6,507 bases of DNA from an uncultured Ancrocorticia sp. (lineage in GTDB: Bacteria > Actinomycetota > Actinomycetes > Actinomycetales > Actinomycetaceae): positions 1 to 6,507 of the forward strand of contig CAJPTB010000113.1 in assembly GCA_905373325.1 (NCBI GenBank), in the 5' to 3' direction. Position numbers and translations under genes: made by a program. The notes beneath the pieces are model-generated. The model had not been told where the DNA came from. It was given only the letters and a program-made list of their open reading frames with translations, and made no database searches. This document shows, one piece after another, positions 5,636 to 6,507 of this stretch (positions are counted from its first letter, which is position 1; every line of letters begins with the position of its first letter).

Positions 5636-6507
5636 GTGGATCGCGCCATGCATGAGTTCTGGCTTAGAGCTGAAAGGCGCATTGACGCATCTCTTGCCCT
5701 GATTATGGCATCGATGCTGTGGCTCGTCGTCCTTCCGTTGACTGTGATGTTCACCGATCTTGAATGGAGCCGTTTGACGGTTGTTCTCATGTTGGCTTCC
5801 ATTCCCATATGCGCCACGGCTCTTTGGCCGTTGAAAACGGGACTTATGACTGTGAGGGCGATCGAGGAGCGTGACAGCGAGGAAGTGGCCCGTTGGCGGG
5901 AAACGCTGGTTCCGCCCGCCGAACCGCAGCTTGTGAAGGCGCGTCTGCGCCGAGTCCACTACCCGATGCTCACCGTCATCGCGGGGGCCGGCGCCTTCAC
6001 CGCCGCCATCGCCCTCAATCGATGGGCGCATGCCCAAACCGCCGGAATGTCCAACTTCTCATTGGGGGTTGCACTCGGCGCCGTCGGCGTCGCCCTGGGG
6101 GCGTGCGTTCTCATGTTCGCCGGCAAGATTCGGCCGAGAGCCCTCCTGCTGGGTCTCATCTTGGTCGGGTGGGCCATACCCGTCGGCGGAGGCGTCGCCT
6201 CACTCGCCGTGATCATCGGGCGGCAGGATCTTGAATCGGCCTTGGCCGTTCGGGCTCTGACTACGGTGAGCTATGTCATTTTTGGGCTCATCGGGATGCT
6301 TGTCTCACTGCTTCTCTTTGCTTTGTGGCTGGCGTGGCTCGGCAAGTTTGTGAGCGGAAAGAGCTTGGAAGTCAATCATCTGGCCAGGGCCGTTCCGGTC
6401 CTTCCCGAGGGGCGCGGCGCCGAGTCCGCGGCGGAATCGGAGTTCGACGCCGAAGACCTCGATGTGATCAAAAACGCGCTGTCGGTCCCGGGATCGGTGC
6501 ACGCCGC
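5636..6507 (+). CDS. Six-helix membrane protein of unknown function (3' end missing)
   Basis: An open frame from GTG 5636 runs to the right edge, giving 290 complete codons with no stop. Predicted membrane segments lie at about 19-39, 47-66, 111-130, 142-162, 169-194 and 208-235. A charged 45-residue loop at 67-110 (AIEERDSEEVARWRETL) separates the TM1-TM2 hairpin from the rest; together with the basic RLRR before TM3 it is predicted cytoplasmic. After TM6 comes a hydrophilic acidic tail (ESEFDAEDLDVIKNAL) cut by the window end. I recognise no family motif or catalytic residue set. It follows ksgA on the same strand after 237 bp with a possible terminator between, so it probably has its own promoter. 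It is not IspE, which often follows ksgA in Actinobacteria. Both strands carry other open frames here, but only this one has coherent helices and a good ribosome site. Confidence 0.85.
   Translation, partial: MDRAMHEFWLRAERRIDASLALIMASMLWLVVLPLTVMFTDLEWSRLTVVLMLASIPICATALWPLKTGLMTVRAIEERDSEEVARWRETLVPPAEPQLVKARLRRVHYPMLTVIAGAGAFTAAIALNRWAHAQTAGMSNFSLGVALGAVGVALGACVLMFAGKIRPRALLLGLILVGWAIPVGGGVASLAVIIGRQDLESALAVRALTTVSYVIFGLIGMLVSLLLFALWLAWLGKFVSGKSLEVNHLARAVPVLPEGRGAESAAESEFDAEDLDVIKNALSVPGSVHA

Noticed and set aside
5516..6037. A 173-residue minus-strand open frame opposite the last gene
   Set aside because: No recognisable domain or ribosome site, while the opposite strand encodes well-formed membrane helices from a good start.

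Overview
The window is high-GC bacterial DNA that reads as actinobacterial. The best anchor is an RpfB-like cell-wall hydrolase gene directly followed by ksgA/rsmA, an arrangement common in Actinobacteria. The hydrolase combines a DUF348-like module, a G5 domain and a lysozyme-like end, which suggests the Actinomycetales (an Actinomycetaceae-like organism is my guess; species not determinable by eye). No RNA gene, insertion sequence, CRISPR array or phage gene was seen.

Layout. (1) Positions 1-2555, minus strand: two consecutive genes for four-helix membrane proteins. They share an architecture: disordered N-terminus, TM1 ending in F-x-P-Y, short basic loop after TM2, TM4 opening with G-F-W-L-I, and a low-complexity C-terminal tail. 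They look like tandem paralogues, probably one operon. The downstream one runs off the left edge and has a very long Pro/Gln-rich tail. (2) Positions 2556-3019: a divergent regulatory region with a four-copy, 21-bp-period repeat next to the membrane-protein gene and a perfect 10-bp inverted repeat next to the hydrolase gene. (3) Positions 3020-5398, plus strand: the RpfB-like gene and ksgA, 36 bp apart. (4) Positions 5399-5635: a gap with a terminator-like hairpin and GTTTCG repeats. (5) Positions 5636-6507, plus strand: a six-helix membrane protein of unknown function, cut by the right edge.

The hydrolase would act on peptidoglycan outside the membrane and KsgA on 16S rRNA in the cytoplasm; their adjacency is a conserved gene order rather than an obvious pathway. 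The divergent membrane proteins resemble in architecture the mycobacterial DUF5336 type (Rv0954-like), linked to the cell envelope, so the left half may be an envelope-related locus. That is inference.

The strongest anomaly is at the left edge. Bases 1-55 are an exact reverse complement of 642-696, so the first 55 bases read as antisense of the gene they sit in. I favour a contig-end overlap or fold-back artefact over a real invertible element. The most interesting biological candidates are the 21-bp array and the duplicated membrane-protein pair.
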